NCBI GenBank assembly: GCA_032871835.1
Contig: CM065297.1
Coordinates: 42,781,098-42,845,097, forward strand
Direction of reading: 5' to 3'
Source of the DNA: Dipteronia dyeriana
Taxonomy: Eukaryota; Streptophyta; Magnoliopsida; Sapindales; Sapindaceae
Length of the DNA: 64,000 nt
This document shows, in pieces, positions 22,405 through 33,595 of the stretch (position 1 is its first letter; each line of letters starts with the position of its first letter). Made by a program: the position numbers and the translations under genes. The notes beneath the pieces are model-generated. The model saw nothing but the letters and a program-made list of their open reading frames with translations. It was not told where the DNA came from and made no database searches.

Positions 22405-23122
22405 AAAGAGTGCTTGGTTGCACTTCTTTTCCTTGCGCGCTCCCGTCTCGTTCTTCGACGGTTCTCCGGCCTCCGAACTTAGAATTCGAATCCGTTTGGG
22501 GATTACGAACCCTAGCTCTCTCATGGACATGGAAATATAAGATACTCAACCCAGAAAATAATAATTTGACTCGATGTACAAAGACGAATACAATGTTTGA
22601 AACATGAGTTGAAAGTGTAGTATCTTTTGACTTAGAACTTGAAATCAATAGTATGAGTAACCGAAATGACCGGAACTCAATCAAGAATGATTTAAGGCTC
22701 AATTCAAGTTCAATATCCATGTTATACAAACATATACACATACAAACACAATTCACACTAGAATGCAAACTACATAGAGATAGTCTTCAATCATGCATTT
22801 TCCAAAACATGTTATTTTTATACCAATGCATAAGCTTTCATCTTCAAGTGTGTGAAAGTGTTATACATGGTGCACAACGATGCATGGACACATATGAATG
22901 AATTGTATGTGTGTGCCTAAGCCTTGCAAGAGAAAGATAAGGTCTTAGTATACCTTTGTAGAACCATATTGCATCCTTTCTCTTTGAAGACTTTGAACTT
23001 GCTTTGACTAGTTGTTCCTTCTTCTTTGAAGCTTGAATCATCATGAAGCTAAACAACTAAATCATTACAAGTAAACATCATTTTAATATGGAATTAATGC
23101 CAACACAATCTAAAATCTAAAA

Positions 23123-23138
23123 TCTCCCCCTTTGGCTA
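23123..23138 (-). other. polypurine tract of E
   Basis: The minus strand reads TAGCCAAAGGGGGAGA immediately before the 3' LTR. Similar purine blocks occur further upstream at 23391-23398, 23519-23526 and 24873-24880. F and G also carry several GGGGGAG or GGGGAG blocks before the 3' LTR. Confidence 0.8.
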
Positions 23139-23579
23139 ATTCCATGTCAAAACACCTATACATTTACTACAAATATAAAAATGAAGATAGGTCACAAAAT
23201 CACTCCCTCACATTACAAAGAGTAAGATTCCTATAACTAATCTTCATCAACTCTTGAACTTAATCTTGATCCTTTCTTGAAGCAACCTACAAATCATCTC
23301 AAAGCACAATGCATATACAAGAGAAAAACAACAAATGGCAACATATAATATGGATAAGAATATACAATAAGGTCCACAAATACATATATCTCCCCCTCAA
23401 TACATGGCAAAACACAAGAATTCTTAACCAAATCTTATGACTAATTATTACATGCCATCGAAAGTTCAAAAATTCACAAAAACAACATAAAAATAAACTA
23501 AGTAACTAGCATCTCTTTCTCCCCCTTTTTGGCATGAAATGATGCCAAAAGTTAAGAAATATACCACAAGACTCAAATA
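23139..23579 (-). other. E 3' untranslated segment (no gene)
   Basis: It lies between the accessory ORF and the polypurine tract. AT-rich, with extra purine blocks (TGAGGGGGAGATA at about 23389-23401 and AAAAAGGGGGAGAAAGA at about 23515-23531, minus strand). I see no ORF. Confidence 0.6.
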
Positions 23580-24635
23580 CTAGCTACTTGTTCCACCAAA
23601 GAAAGTTGTACGAGTAGTTGATCTAGTATAATGCTTGAGAGGTGGTCTTGAACTTGAAGCAATGCACTCCTCCAACTCTTTTATCTTAGCATCTTGTTGA
23701 ACAACTATAGCACTAAGTTCATCAACCCTCTTCTTCAATTGTATAGCCCAATCCGGAAAAATGTTTGTGCTAATCACATGACTATCAACTTGAGAACTAC
23801 TAAATAGTCCAAAAGTATCAGAAGTCTTACACTTATTCTTATATGACATGTATGACACACGTTTATCACAATACTTTTCCAAGGGTTGAACTAACACATC
23901 ATCTTCTTTATTCTTAACCCCATGAGCTAAACACATTGAAGTTACTGGTAATGCAAGCTTTTTATCACCTCTAGTAGAGAAAGCCGCACTATCAATATAA
24001 TACATATGAAGATCTCCAAGGTTTATAGGTTGATTAGTCACAAAGGCATACACTATTTTGATCTTGTCCTTATTCAACTTGGTTGAATTTGAAGATCCAA
24101 TAATGTTAGTGCAAATGGATAGATGCCAAAATGCACTAGCCTTAGTTAACTCATGTTGACTAATATATGCTCTACCTTTCCACTCAAAAGAAGCATTGTC
24201 ACAAAGAGTTCTACCCATGATATTTAGATTTTCAATGACATCCAAATCTAGAAAACTATAATCTATATCATTATATAGCTCAAGAAACTTGTTAATGTTT
24301 TCCGGGTTAACTCTAAACACAACACCCCTAATCTCCATCAAAGCATCCAATAAGGTGGCACTTTCTCTATATTCAAGATAAAACTCTCTAACAAGAGTAT
24401 CATTCACAACTCCTAACATGCTCACCAAGGATTCCCAATTTCTATCCTTTAAGCACTTAAGAACATAAGAATCTTTACACTTACCAATGTCAATGCCTCT
24501 CTCTTGAAATATCTTCTTTGTTCCAAAGATCCCTAAATCTTTTGTCCTTGAAGATTTAGATCTTTTTGAGGTAGACTTGGCTTTCACAACGGGATTCAAT
24601 TGATTTCCACTTCCGGTAATCTTTGTTCTTCCCAT
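23580..24635 (-). CDS. accessory ORF of E, similar to 'putative plant transposon protein' family
   Basis: 351 codons, fully open, starting MGRTKITGSGNQ. Residues ~18-32 are basic (KAKSTSKRSKSSRTK, possibly a nuclear signal). Residues ~75-245 follow the order I know for the plant family usually called 'putative plant transposon protein' (Pfam PF20167, from memory): LVREFYLEY, then VRVNPENINKFL-like (VFRVNPENINKFL), WKGRAYISQHELTKASAFWH, KDKIKIVYAFVTNQPINLGD and LALPVTSMCLAHGV. Residues ~295-330 (WAIQLKKRVDELSAIVVQQD and following) suggest a coiled coil. The serine- and arginine-rich tail has no cysteines forming a zinc site. No transmembrane segment or signal peptide is visible, so this is not an obvious envelope protein. 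It sits after the post-pol block and before the polypurine tract, the place where some Sireviruses carry an env-like gene. It remains open while the gag of the same element is broken. Function unknown. Confidence 0.7.
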   Translation of the reverse strand: MGRTKITGSGNQLNPVVKAKSTSKRSKSSRTKDLGIFGTKKIFQERGIDIGKCKDSYVLKCLKDRNWESLVSMLGVVNDTLVREFYLEYRESATLLDALMEIRGVVFRVNPENINKFLELYNDIDYSFLDLDVIENLNIMGRTLCDNASFEWKGRAYISQHELTKASAFWHLSICTNIIGSSNSTKLNKDKIKIVYAFVTNQPINLGDLHMYYIDSAAFSTRGDKKLALPVTSMCLAHGVKNKEDDVLVQPLEKYCDKRVSYMSYKNKCKTSDTFGLFSSSQVDSHVISTNIFPDWAIQLKKRVDELSAIVVQQDAKIKELEECIASSSRPPLKHYTRSTTRTTFFGGTSS

Positions 24636-26126
24636 TTGTTCTTGTGTTATAAGATGCTATATACATACAAAAAAAGTGAGAGAAAGACAAAACAAGCATA
24701 TAAGTCACAAAGATATAAATGAACAAAGACATATGACTTAAGAATGAATCATCATGCAAGACAAAGATTGTGAGTAAATATCTTACAAGTACCATTAAGT
24801 CAAAATATGCCAACATGTAACAAAATAAAGCATGTGAACATATCATAAAAGAGAACAATGCCTAGCATACAATGCTCCCCCTTGAAAAATGCTATAACTA
24901 AAATCAATGATAGCATAAAGTTCACAAAGATGTTCACACAATCACACATTCAAGCAATTTGAAGAAATATCAACAAAATAAGCTTCATATGCTAAGAGAG
25001 ATACACAAAGATTTTTCAAGTTCTCTCATAATTCTTCAACAATTGCTAAAATATCATCATACTCATAAACAAAGTGTGTGTGAGAGAGATATGCTTCAAA
25101 TATATATCAAGAAGTAGTTTGATAATCAACATGCAAACAATTTCCAACAACTATTCATCTTAAGCTTTTTCCATAAAAAGTCAAACCGATTATCATCCGG
25201 AATTTTTTGCTTTTAAGAGAATAGATTTCAACATATGAGTATGTGTGTGCATGTGGCTCGTCATCACAATGGTGTAGCTCTTTCCAACATTAGGTAGCTT
25301 TCACAACCAATGTGTGTAGCTCTTTCCATGAAGGTGCTCGTTGAGTTCTATGTATTTGCCGAAGCGAAATGGATACTAACCATAGGTCATTTTAAATGTA
25401 CTTAAGCACAAAACTTCAAGGTGTATCCAATGTTTACATATTAGTAAACTCTACCTACTAGCAAAACATATAAGAGAAGCAAGGTGCAATTTTAGAAAAC
25501 CAAGATTTTATGGCTCATAAGCACATGATCTAAGAGCAATAAGTAAAGACTTATTCAAGATCATTACTTTTCTAATGAGTATCTTTCAAAGAATATGAAG
25601 CTCATATTTTCAATAGTAGTGCCACTCAATATACTATACACAAACAATCATCAAAGTTAAGATCAATGTGAACAATATCACTATTAGATCATAAAATAGC
25701 AAATGTCAATGAGAACCATATGTATGCTATACAAAATTCTCTAATATGACATGCTATGAGATGTATATCAAAAAATTGAGTCAAAAGATGAATATCTAAG
25801 AGTATATCTATTAGAATATAGAGATACCTTTTTACACATTATATTCACCCAATATCATACTTGTGCCCTTCTTATGAGCACTCTTGCCTTGAATGTCCTC
25901 ATGACACCAAGTTGATGATGTTTCACAACAAGAGTATAAAAAGCATAATATCTCAACCCAATCAACACATATATCAAAAGAACTTCTCTAAAGTTAATCA
26001 ACACATTTTGACCATCGTGAGATAACCAAGTTCATATCAATACATGGAGTATTCAAAGCTAGCAAGCAAGAATTCTTAACACAATTGATATATTGCCTCA
26101 AAGCTATCTCACATGTGCTTCTTATA
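24636..26126 (-). other. E non-coding block; site of pol loss
   Basis: No gene readable. 25240-25640 (minus) matches the post-pol region of F at about 41215-41560; shared blocks include CTTTGAAAG.TACTCAT, AGTAATGATCTTGA, ACCTATGGTTAGTATCCATTT and GAGCACCTTCATGGAAAG. Between the end of gag (26127) and this block (~25640) only about 0.5 kb remains, where F has protease, integrase, reverse transcriptase and RNase H (about 3.1 kb). Confidence 0.75.
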
Positions 26127-28117
26127 TTAGTGATAAGAGCACTCACCCTTAAACCATTTGTTATTGGGTGTACTTACACAAACATTTCCAATATCATCAT
26201 TGACAACAATGTTAAATCTAGAGTAAAGTCCTTCAATGACTTGATTAACAAGAATATCATTAACACACTCTTCCTTAACATTTTCAACACAAGCTTTGTC
26301 AAGTTGAACAAGATTAGTTTTCTTTCTACTCCAAAACTTCTTTTCATGCTTAGCAAAATTATCACGCTTTTCAACTTTCAAATCCTTAACATGTTCAAGT
26401 TAAAGTTTAATCTCCTTATCTCTAGATTCATTCCCTAATTTGTATTTTTCAATATATTTATAAAACCTTGGCTTAATGTGACCTATTGTGTTGTAATAAT
26501 GGCAAATTGGAATAAAAGATGAGATTGTACTTTTTAGAGTTGAACTAGTTTCACTAGGAGTTTGCAAAGATACCTTGTTCGCCAACTTCTTCTTGGCTTT
26601 TGATCTTCTCTTCTTGTGTGGTTTATTATCAATCACGACTTCATCCAAGTGAGTAGAAAGTGGTTCTTCCAAGAGCTCCTCTTCAACTACCAAGTCGTCT
26701 TCACCACTATGAGAGTTAACAAGATTCCTAACACTAGACACACTTACCGAATCATTCACTAAGTCTTTGATGGCCTCCTTAGCCGTGTCTATTTCTTCCA
26801 TTAATTCTTGTTCTCTCTTCCTCAAAGAATATATCACATTATCCTTATCAAGGTTTAACTTTTCAAGTTCTCTAAACTTCTTCATAATATCACCTTTCTC
26901 ACCAAGAAGTCTACGAGTGACAATCACAAACTCATCTATTTGTTTCTTGATCAAATCATCATTCTCAGCTACCTCTTTTAGAGCATTATCTCTAGCTTCT
27001 TCAAGCTTTTCTATCCTGTTCAACAACTTAAGATTAGTAGGAATAGAAATAGAGCTTTCATGATGATTTGCATCAAAGTTCTTGTCCAAAGATATTGTAC
27101 CATCAACATCTAGTGGAGAATGAGAAGCCGTTAGAGCTACAAAGTTGCTCACCAACTCTTCATCACCTGAAGACTCACTACTCGAGCTCTTATTATCAAT
27201 AGAATTATCATCACTCCAAGTAGCCGCAAACACTTTGCCTTTCTTGTCTTTCTTAGATGGCTTCTTGGTGCACTAAAAGTGACCGAAACCATGACAATTG
27301 TAGCATTGAACATCTTTCTTGTTCATGGCTTGACTATTCTTTTCATTCCTTGGAGATTATGTTTTCTTAACTCTCTTTTCCTTAGAAGACTTACCTCTAG
27401 CCTTGGCATTCTTCTTTAGAAACTTCTTGAAACCAAAAGAGCCATCTCTTCATTTTTGTCATCACTCTCCTTCTCAATAGCACTAAGAATGATTCCATTA
27501 CTCTTAATCTTTGGCTTCAAGCACATCTCATAAGTTTGGAGAGACCCAAGCAACTCATCAATGTTCATACTATCCACATCCTTGCTTTCCTCAATGGTCG
27601 TCATCTTTGATTTTAATCTTTTAGGAAGAGAGCTAAGGATTTTCCAATTTAAATGCTCTTTTGAGATAGGAACTCTAAGTGCTTGACATTGGTTAGCAAT
27701 ATTAAGAAGCCAAAATTCTTTGAACTTTTCTTCTTCACCCATACTTAAACCTTCAAATTATGATGCCAACATTTGAAGCCTCGATTTCTTCACCGCTAAG
27801 GTTCCTTCATTAGTAACTTGGAGAGTATCCCAAGCTTTCTTTGTGGAATCAAGATTTTGAATGTAGGAGAATTGATACCTATCAACTCCTCCAAAGATGG
27901 CATTCATAGCACGATGATGCCACTTAGCAACCTCAAACTCATTCGTCGTCCATTCACTCATTGACTTGAGTATCATGGTTCCATCCTCTTGAACCTTGGT
28001 AGGAGAACTATAACCTTCTTCCACTACCATCCAAGCCCTTTCATCAATAGAGCTGATGTAGGCTTTCATCCTCAACTTCCAATACCCATAGTTAGTGACT
28101 CGAAGTAATGGTGGCAT
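26127..28117 (-). pseudogene. E gag (broken)
   Basis: N-terminus (27758-28117): LLRVTNYGYWKLRMKAYI, SIDERAWMVVEEGY, WHHRAMNAIFGGVDRYQF, a UBN2-type copia gag. One stop, then in the same frame EFWLLNIANQCQALRVPISK and SSLPKRLKSKMTTIEES (27416-27742). A degenerate zinc knuckle CYNCHGFGHF lies near 27275-27310 with a stop in it. After a frameshift, a long acidic and coiled-coil part (26400-27233: SSSESSGDEELVSNFVALTA, EKLEEARDNALKEVAENDD) ends in a second, damaged zinc knuckle CHYYNTIGHIKPRF. 26127-26381 has the pre-protease linker (KKFWSRKKTNLVQLDK) and then ends. The two-knuckle, coiled-coil layout matches F and G. Confidence 0.85.
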
Positions 28118-28230
28118 AGTATTTGAGGCTCATTTCGCCATTTCATCATCTTGTAAACCCATGACTTCAAAAGCTTTGCCAAAACCGTGAATGTATCACC
28201 TGGACTCTCACTAATTATAATCTAGTGTCC

Positions 28231-28243
28231 TGCTTTGATACCA
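28231..28243 (-). other. primer-binding site of E
   Basis: The minus strand reads TGGTATCAAAGCA, two bases from the 5' LTR end, with one mismatch to TGGTATCAGAGC. Confidence 0.85.
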
Positions 28244-28245
28244 AT

Positions 28246-30787
28246 TGAAAATACAAACACGGTTAAATGCTCAAGGCTAACCTAAGGGAGGTTGAATAGA
28301 TTAGACACCTTTTTTGACTCCCTTATAAATAAACAAAAGTTTGTCCCTATAGACTGCTTGTATCATAATATAAATATCAATTAAAGACACTTAATCAATA
28401 TATAAAACAAGTAAAGTGTGATACAAACTAGTAATTATAACACATACACAATCTATATTATAGAAAGGAAGTCAACTTAAATAAAGAGTTCTATCCATAG
28501 TATTCAAATAACAAATATAAATATAAGAGAGATAGGGATAGAGAAAAGTTGACATAAGATATAACGTGGTAAACCTCCAAAGAGAAAACATCCACGGGTT
28601 AGCAACCACCGGTAAACAAAATCCACTAGTAGATAAGACAAGTACAATCTCCCAAGTGGCCCCTTCACCTAGAAACTACCCTCCTATCCTACTCATGAAG
28701 ATGTCGCCCACTTGCTAAACAATTCAAGGCCTCACACCTCTTGTCAAGACTTCCGCGCTCACCCTTCCGGATCCTCACGACCCTAGGCAAGACTTCTTAC
28801 TCAACTATCCTAGTCCTCCCGACTCTAGCCAATACTTCCTCGCTCACCCTTCCGGATCCTACCGACCCAAGGCAAGACTTCTTGCTCAACAATCTGAGTC
28901 CTCCCGACTCTAGTCAAGACTTCCTTGCTTGACAATCCGAGGTCTCACAACTCTTGCCAAGACTTCCTTGCTCAACAACATAGGTCTCACACCTATTGTC
29001 AAGACTTCCTTCTCATAAGGCATCTAGGTGATCATGAATGCAAAACGCAAACAAGCACGCAACATAGAATGTTATGATCAACACATCCTATAGAAAATAC
29101 TAGACATGAGCATGAATACACAAATGAAATGTAGTCTAGTCAATCATGCATGTTTAATCCATCTAGATCATGTAAGATATGTTCAACATTAATTACAACC
29201 TAGATTCATGCATAGATCTAAAACTTGAATCACAAGATATGTTCAATTAATCACATAATCAAGTTCAAATCTCATAAACCAAAAACATGCTAAAATCATA
29301 TGACAAAGTCATTTAGATTAAAGCTAAAGTTATAGGGCATATTCCTATTCATAGATTCAACAAAACACATGAATAGCTCAAAAGAACACATGCACATGTA
29401 TCATAGTGAGATTTTTGCCAAAGAGAGCCTAATACATGTGAGGAACTATCTTTCACAAAATCAATCGATCAAAGATCATCAAATAGTCCTAGAATCAAAG
29501 CTAGCACAATACAATTCCAAACATGTGAAAACATAGGCTAAATCAAAACCTAACTCAACATGTGACATTTCAATTGAAACTCAAGCTAGCTTTAAATGTG
29601 TTCAAAACTCAAATCAAAACTATCACAAGACACATATATATGTTGAAGAAAAAAACCCAAGGCAATTGACCAAGTTTTAAAAGAAAACTTTGAGAGAAAA
29701 TCAATAACTTAGTTGATTTTGGTGCAGTCCCGTTTTTGTGAGTTTAGACTACAAAAACAGCAATAAAACTAACTAAAACCTTCATAGAAAAGATGGAGGA
29801 TTAATAGAAAAACACTCTTAACTTTGAATCACTCAAATTGGAGTTCAAATGAAGAAGTTATGATGTTTGGAAGGTGAGAAAATATGGTGAGAAAATTCTG
29901 TACTCAAGTTTTAAATTTCTTCTTAGAATGAAATGTGAGAGGGAATGGAAATATAAATGAAAGGGAAAGAATAGAAGCAAAAGGACCAAAATTACCTTAA
30001 GTCCACCAAGCATGCTTGCTTCTCGAGATGGCACGTGGGCATCTCGGGCCAGCAAGCATTCTGTCCTGAGATGGCCACGTGCCATCTCGGGAAAGAGTGC
30101 TTGGTTGCACTTCTTTTCTTCGCGCGCTCACTTTGCGTTCTTCGACCGTTCTCCGGCCTCCGAACTCGGAATTCGAATCTGTTTGCAGATTATAAACCAT
30201 AACCCTCTACGAAGACGAAGTCGAAGATGATAAAATAATAATTCGACTCGATATACGAAGACGAAGACAATATATGCAACATGAGTTGAAAGTGTAGTAT
30301 CTTTTGACTTAGAAATTGAAATCAATAGTTTGAGTAACCAAAATGACCGGAACTCAATCAAGAATGATTCAAGTTCAATATCCATGTTATATAAACATAT
30401 ACACATACAAACACAATTCACACTAGAATGCGAACTACATAGAGATAGTTTCCAATCATGCATTTTCCAAAACATGTTATTTTCATACCAATGCATGAGC
30501 ATTCATCTTCAAGTGTGTGAAAGTGTTATAAATGGTGTACTACGGTGTAGGGACACATATGAATGAATTGTATATGTGTGCCTAAGCCTTGTAAGAGAAA
30601 TATACGGTCTTAGTATACCTTTGTGGAACCATATTGCATCCTTTCCTTTTGAAGACTTTGAACTTGCTTTGACTAGTTGTTCCTTCTTCTTTGAAGCTTG
30701 AATCATCATGAATCTAAACAACTAAATCATTACAAGTAAACATCATTTTGATATGGAATTGATGCCAACAAGATCTAAAACCTAACA
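28246..30787 (-). repeat. 5' LTR of E (right)
   Basis: 2542 bp, pair of 20573-23122. On minus it runs TGTTAGGTTTTAGATCTTG to GTTTGTATTTTCA. It carries the CAAGACTTC array (28735-29012) and the double hairpin at 30022-30090, whose second stem GAGATGGC-CACGT-GCCATCTC contains a CACGTG (G-box core). A 124-codon minus ORF (30128-30502) inside is not conserved in the other LTR in that form and is not called. Confidence 0.92.
30022..30090. promoter_or_regulatory. double hairpin in E right LTR
   Basis: CGAGATG...CATCTCG (30024-30046) and GAGATGGC...GCCATCTC (30068-30088). Same position in the LTR as 22335-22404. The loop and stem of the second include CACGTG. Confidence 0.7.
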
Positions 30788-30792
30788 TTCCT
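30788..30792. repeat. target-site duplication of E, right copy
   Basis: TTCCT, identical to 20568-20572. R2 LTR sequence resumes directly after it (GCCAATCATTTTTGGTAACA matches R1 at about 19507). Confidence 0.9.
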
Positions 30793-31249
30793 CCATAAAC
30801 GCCAATCATTTTTGGTAACACGATCAATCAGTTAATCTTAATTATATGGTTTGATTAACGATGAGAGGGATTAAAAAGGGACATTAGGATCCAGACTGGG
30901 TATCGAAAAAAAGAGAGAAAAAAGTGCAAAGCTTCATCAACATTTATCTCAGGGTTTTATCCACTTATTAACAAGGATGAGTTCGCCATCTCAGCCTTTG
31001 AGAGAGAGAGGATCAGCATAGTGATATCAAACTTGTATCATTTACATGTTCTTTGTACTCTAATAAAGATGCATCTCCCATTTTAATTAATAAAAGAGTG
31101 ATTCACTAATAATCTTATCCTCCCTTCATTTCCCCTCAATCTTTTTCAAATCTCCTTGGTACAAAGTACCTATATACTGAAGCCTTCCAAGGTAACGGGT
31201 TGAGGGTGTTAACTAATATTCATCTCCCAGAGCAAATTTTAGGTAAACA
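30793..31249 (+). repeat. R2 5' LTR, second part
   Basis: Continues the LTR interrupted by E. It ends TTTTAGGTAAACA at 31249, four bases before the primer site. Confidence 0.75.
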
Positions 31250-31252
31250 CTC

Positions 31253-31270
31253 TTTGGCACCGTCTGTGGA
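31253..31270 (+). other. primer-binding site of R2
   Basis: TTTGGCACCGTCTGTGGA. Plant gypsy elements commonly have TTTGGCGCCGTCTGTGG here; one base differs. Confidence 0.75.
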
Positions 31271-31334
31271 GAGTTTCCACACCCATCTTTTTAAAATCCT
31301 TTGAAATTACGTTTTTACTTTCACTACATAAATC

Positions 31335-33154
31335 ATGGGACTTCAATACTCTAAAGGACAACTAGAAGCGTCAGGGCACCAATCCATAGCCTCCACCCAA
31401 AAGGTTCAAAAGAGAGGAAAGAATTTGAAACATAATAAACCTGCTTTAGAATCTCTTACTACCACACAAGTCATGGCCCAGAGCCCAACCACCCCGGTGG
31501 TAGGTCTAGCTATTAGGGAGCAGTAAGTTGTGGCCTTTGTTGAAAGTGTATGCCTCAAGCTAGCCGTAGAATCTCTCACCCCATAATTCGCAATGTTAGA
31601 GGCCAGAGGTGATACCAGTAGGCTGGGTACTAGGATACAAACCTTTGACAGATTTGGACCATCGCCACCAATACCAGTCCATAAAAGGTTAAGGCCCCTT
31701 CCCTTAGTCTTAGGCGAGTTAAAACCCACGCTCATAGCGCCAAATAACCCAATGTGCTACCAACCTTGTTAGGTAGGGTCATCTCTTGACCTCGCACTCA
31801 GGGAACCTTATCAACAGGCACAACCGGTAACCGCTGGAAGGCAACCTCGATCAGCTACAAGAGGGAGCATGAGAAGTGCCTGAGAATACCCCATTCCCTC
31901 CCCCTAAGGAAGAGAACCAGGATGAAGCCTCTGTAGCATCGGATGTGCTCTACAATAGATACTTTGAGGTTGAATCCAAGAATATTAGGAACAAGCGTCT
32001 ACGGGACCAAGTAGCCCGAATGACGATGGATCTCCAGGAACTGAAGAAGGGAAAGCACAAGGAGACCAAAAAGATCCGTTGGGTGAGAAGAAAACCCCTT
32101 AACTAGAAGGATCAAGAAAGCTGAAATTCCCCCCAAAGTCAAAATGACCGTTGATAAGTACTCCAGGACAGAGGATCTTTTGAGCCACCTTGAGAGCTTT
32201 ATATAACAGATGGAGGTCCAAAACGCTACCACGGCTGCCTTGTGCAGGATGTTTTCTACAACATTAACCGATTACACAAAGACGTGGTTTAAGAAGTTAT
32301 CGACCGGTAGTGTTGACTTATTCACTAAACTATCTAGTAATTTTTATACACAGTTTCAGGGAATCAAGCCATGTCTAAAGGACCCCATCCATCTGCAATA
32401 CATAGTCCAAGAGTGGAGTGAGTCACTCATATCTTACGTGGAGAGATTCCACATGGCGGTTATCTAGATGGGAGTCTTCATAGAAAAGGAGACCCTAGCC
32501 AACTTTAGAAGGGACCTCTTGACTGGCAGGCTGTTCAGATCATTCGCCAAGCAACCATCGGAGATCTATGAGTGGGTGCTTGAATAGGTGGAGATAGATG
32601 AACAGCTCTGGGTCAAGATTGAGCATGACAACCTAAGGGCTGACAGACGTCAAAAGAAAGAAGCAAAGAGAACCCTACCACAGGTTTTACCTCATCCGAG
32701 AGAGGTAGCCCCAATAGATCAGGAAGAAAGAGGGTACATCCACTAATCCCCTCTCAATACATCGTGCGAGATGATCCACCTTGCCATCTGTGAAAGAAAA
32801 TGCTCAAGAAGCCCAGTCCCATGAAAATTCCCACTGACACAAGGATTGGCTATAAATATTATGACTTCTATGAGGATGTAGGATACAATACCTTGGAGTT
32901 CTATAGCCTGCAAAAATAGAATGAGGCTCTGATGAGAGGTAGCTATTTTGAGGTGTTTCTATGGCAGGTTCGGGATAGCATCCATACGAGGAAGGAGGTA
33001 CAAGCTCTAATTGGGACTTCTAATAACTCAATGAAGAACCTTGTTAGGAAAATACATAGGGTAGAATAATGATGAGATATTTTCAAGGTTACTTGAGGAC
33101 CAGCAAGAACCTCCCGATCGACCTAGATAATCTTTACTAAAGTTTATGTATACA
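31335..33154 (+). pseudogene. R2 gag and linker (broken)
   Basis: It starts MGLQYSKGQLEASGHQSIAS. Segments include NRYFEVESKNIRNKRLRDQV (31876-32106). A clear gypsy gag core at 32210-32467 reads CRMFSTTLTDYTKTWFKKLS, LSSNFYTQFQGIKP and ESLISYVERFHMAVI (retrotransposon gag domain). Downstream of a stop come KETLANFRRDLLTGRLFRSF and EKREA-like basic sequence (RADRRQKKEAKRTLPQVLPH). At least eight stops or frameshifts. Plus-strand gag of a Ty3/gypsy element. Confidence 0.8.
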
Positions 33155-33595
33155 ATACTGTTCAACAGTATGATGATCCTAAGGTTGTCACTGTCCAGAT
33201 TGCCAATTGCCTAGTCCACTGCGTATTAATAAAAACTGGTAGCACCATGGACATCTGCTTCAAAGATACCTTAGAAAGGTTCAATTTAAAGTAATACTTC
33301 TATAATGGCTGCACCACTACACTGTACTGAGATTACAGGGGACTTAGTAGTACCAGTCAGGTCAAAGATTTTGCTAGTCATCGTGGGGTCTACTCTTCTC
33401 CAAAAGAATCTGATGACCAATTTTATGGTAGTAGACACCCTATCAGCCTACAAAGTTATCCTAGGGAGACAATTCATGTCATATTTCAATGGAGTGTTAT
33501 CCATCTACCATGATGTCCTGAATTTTCCAATAAAAGATTGGGTAGGTGAGTTATGTGGCAATCAGTAGGCTGACCGTAAGTGCTACGCTATTTGA
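33155..33595 (+). pseudogene. R2 aspartic protease (catalytic residue lost)
   Basis: YNTVQQYDDPKVVTVQI begins the domain. The active site reads LIKTGSTMDI, with Lys (codon 33232-33234) where D(T/N)GS is required. A frameshift near 33290 follows, then the flap and the C-terminal ILGRQFMSYFNGVLSIYHDV and GELCGNQ. It cannot be active. Homologous to the scrap at 1-182. Confidence 0.8.

Larger units (their letters stand above)
20573..23122 (-). repeat. 3' LTR of E (left)
   Basis: 2550 bp, pairing with 28246-30787. Outer end TGAAAATACAAAC; inner end CTAAAA (the right copy has CTAACA). It contains a G-run motif (AGAGGGGGGGTGAATAGG, 20612-20629), an array of imperfect CAAGACTTC repeats (about 21040-21345) and a double hairpin (22335-22404). 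A 153-codon plus ORF (20891-21352) is an effect of the repeat array. Confidence 0.92.
20573..30787 (-). mobile_element. E: non-autonomous Sirevirus-like element with an accessory ORF
   Basis: 10.2 kb with two LTRs of about 2.55 kb (TG at 20573 and CA at 30786-30787), a perfect 5-bp target duplication, a primer site (28231-28243) and a polypurine tract (23123-23138). The interior holds gag (28117 down to 26127), a non-coding block, then a 351-codon ORF (24635-23580). No D-S-G protease, integrase or reverse transcriptase can be read in either orientation. LTR ends, hairpins and the post-pol block match autonomous-type element F, so E probably descends from an F-like Sirevirus that lost pol. Its LTRs differ at roughly one base in ten over the first 150 bp by eye, so the insertion is not recent. 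Confidence 0.85.

Noticed and set aside
22187..22768. Overlapping ORFs of 97-152 codons on both strands
   Set aside because: Open frames on both strands over the GC-rich hairpin of the E LTR. Their partners in the right LTR differ in start and frame.
23580..24635. Reading the E accessory ORF as a retroviral-type envelope
   Set aside because: No signal peptide, transmembrane helix or fusion-like segment is visible; only the position resembles an env-like gene.
26767..27063. 98-codon plus ORF, Ser/Phe-rich
   Set aside because: Antisense of the E gag coiled coil; composition reflects the reverse complement of Glu/Lys codons.
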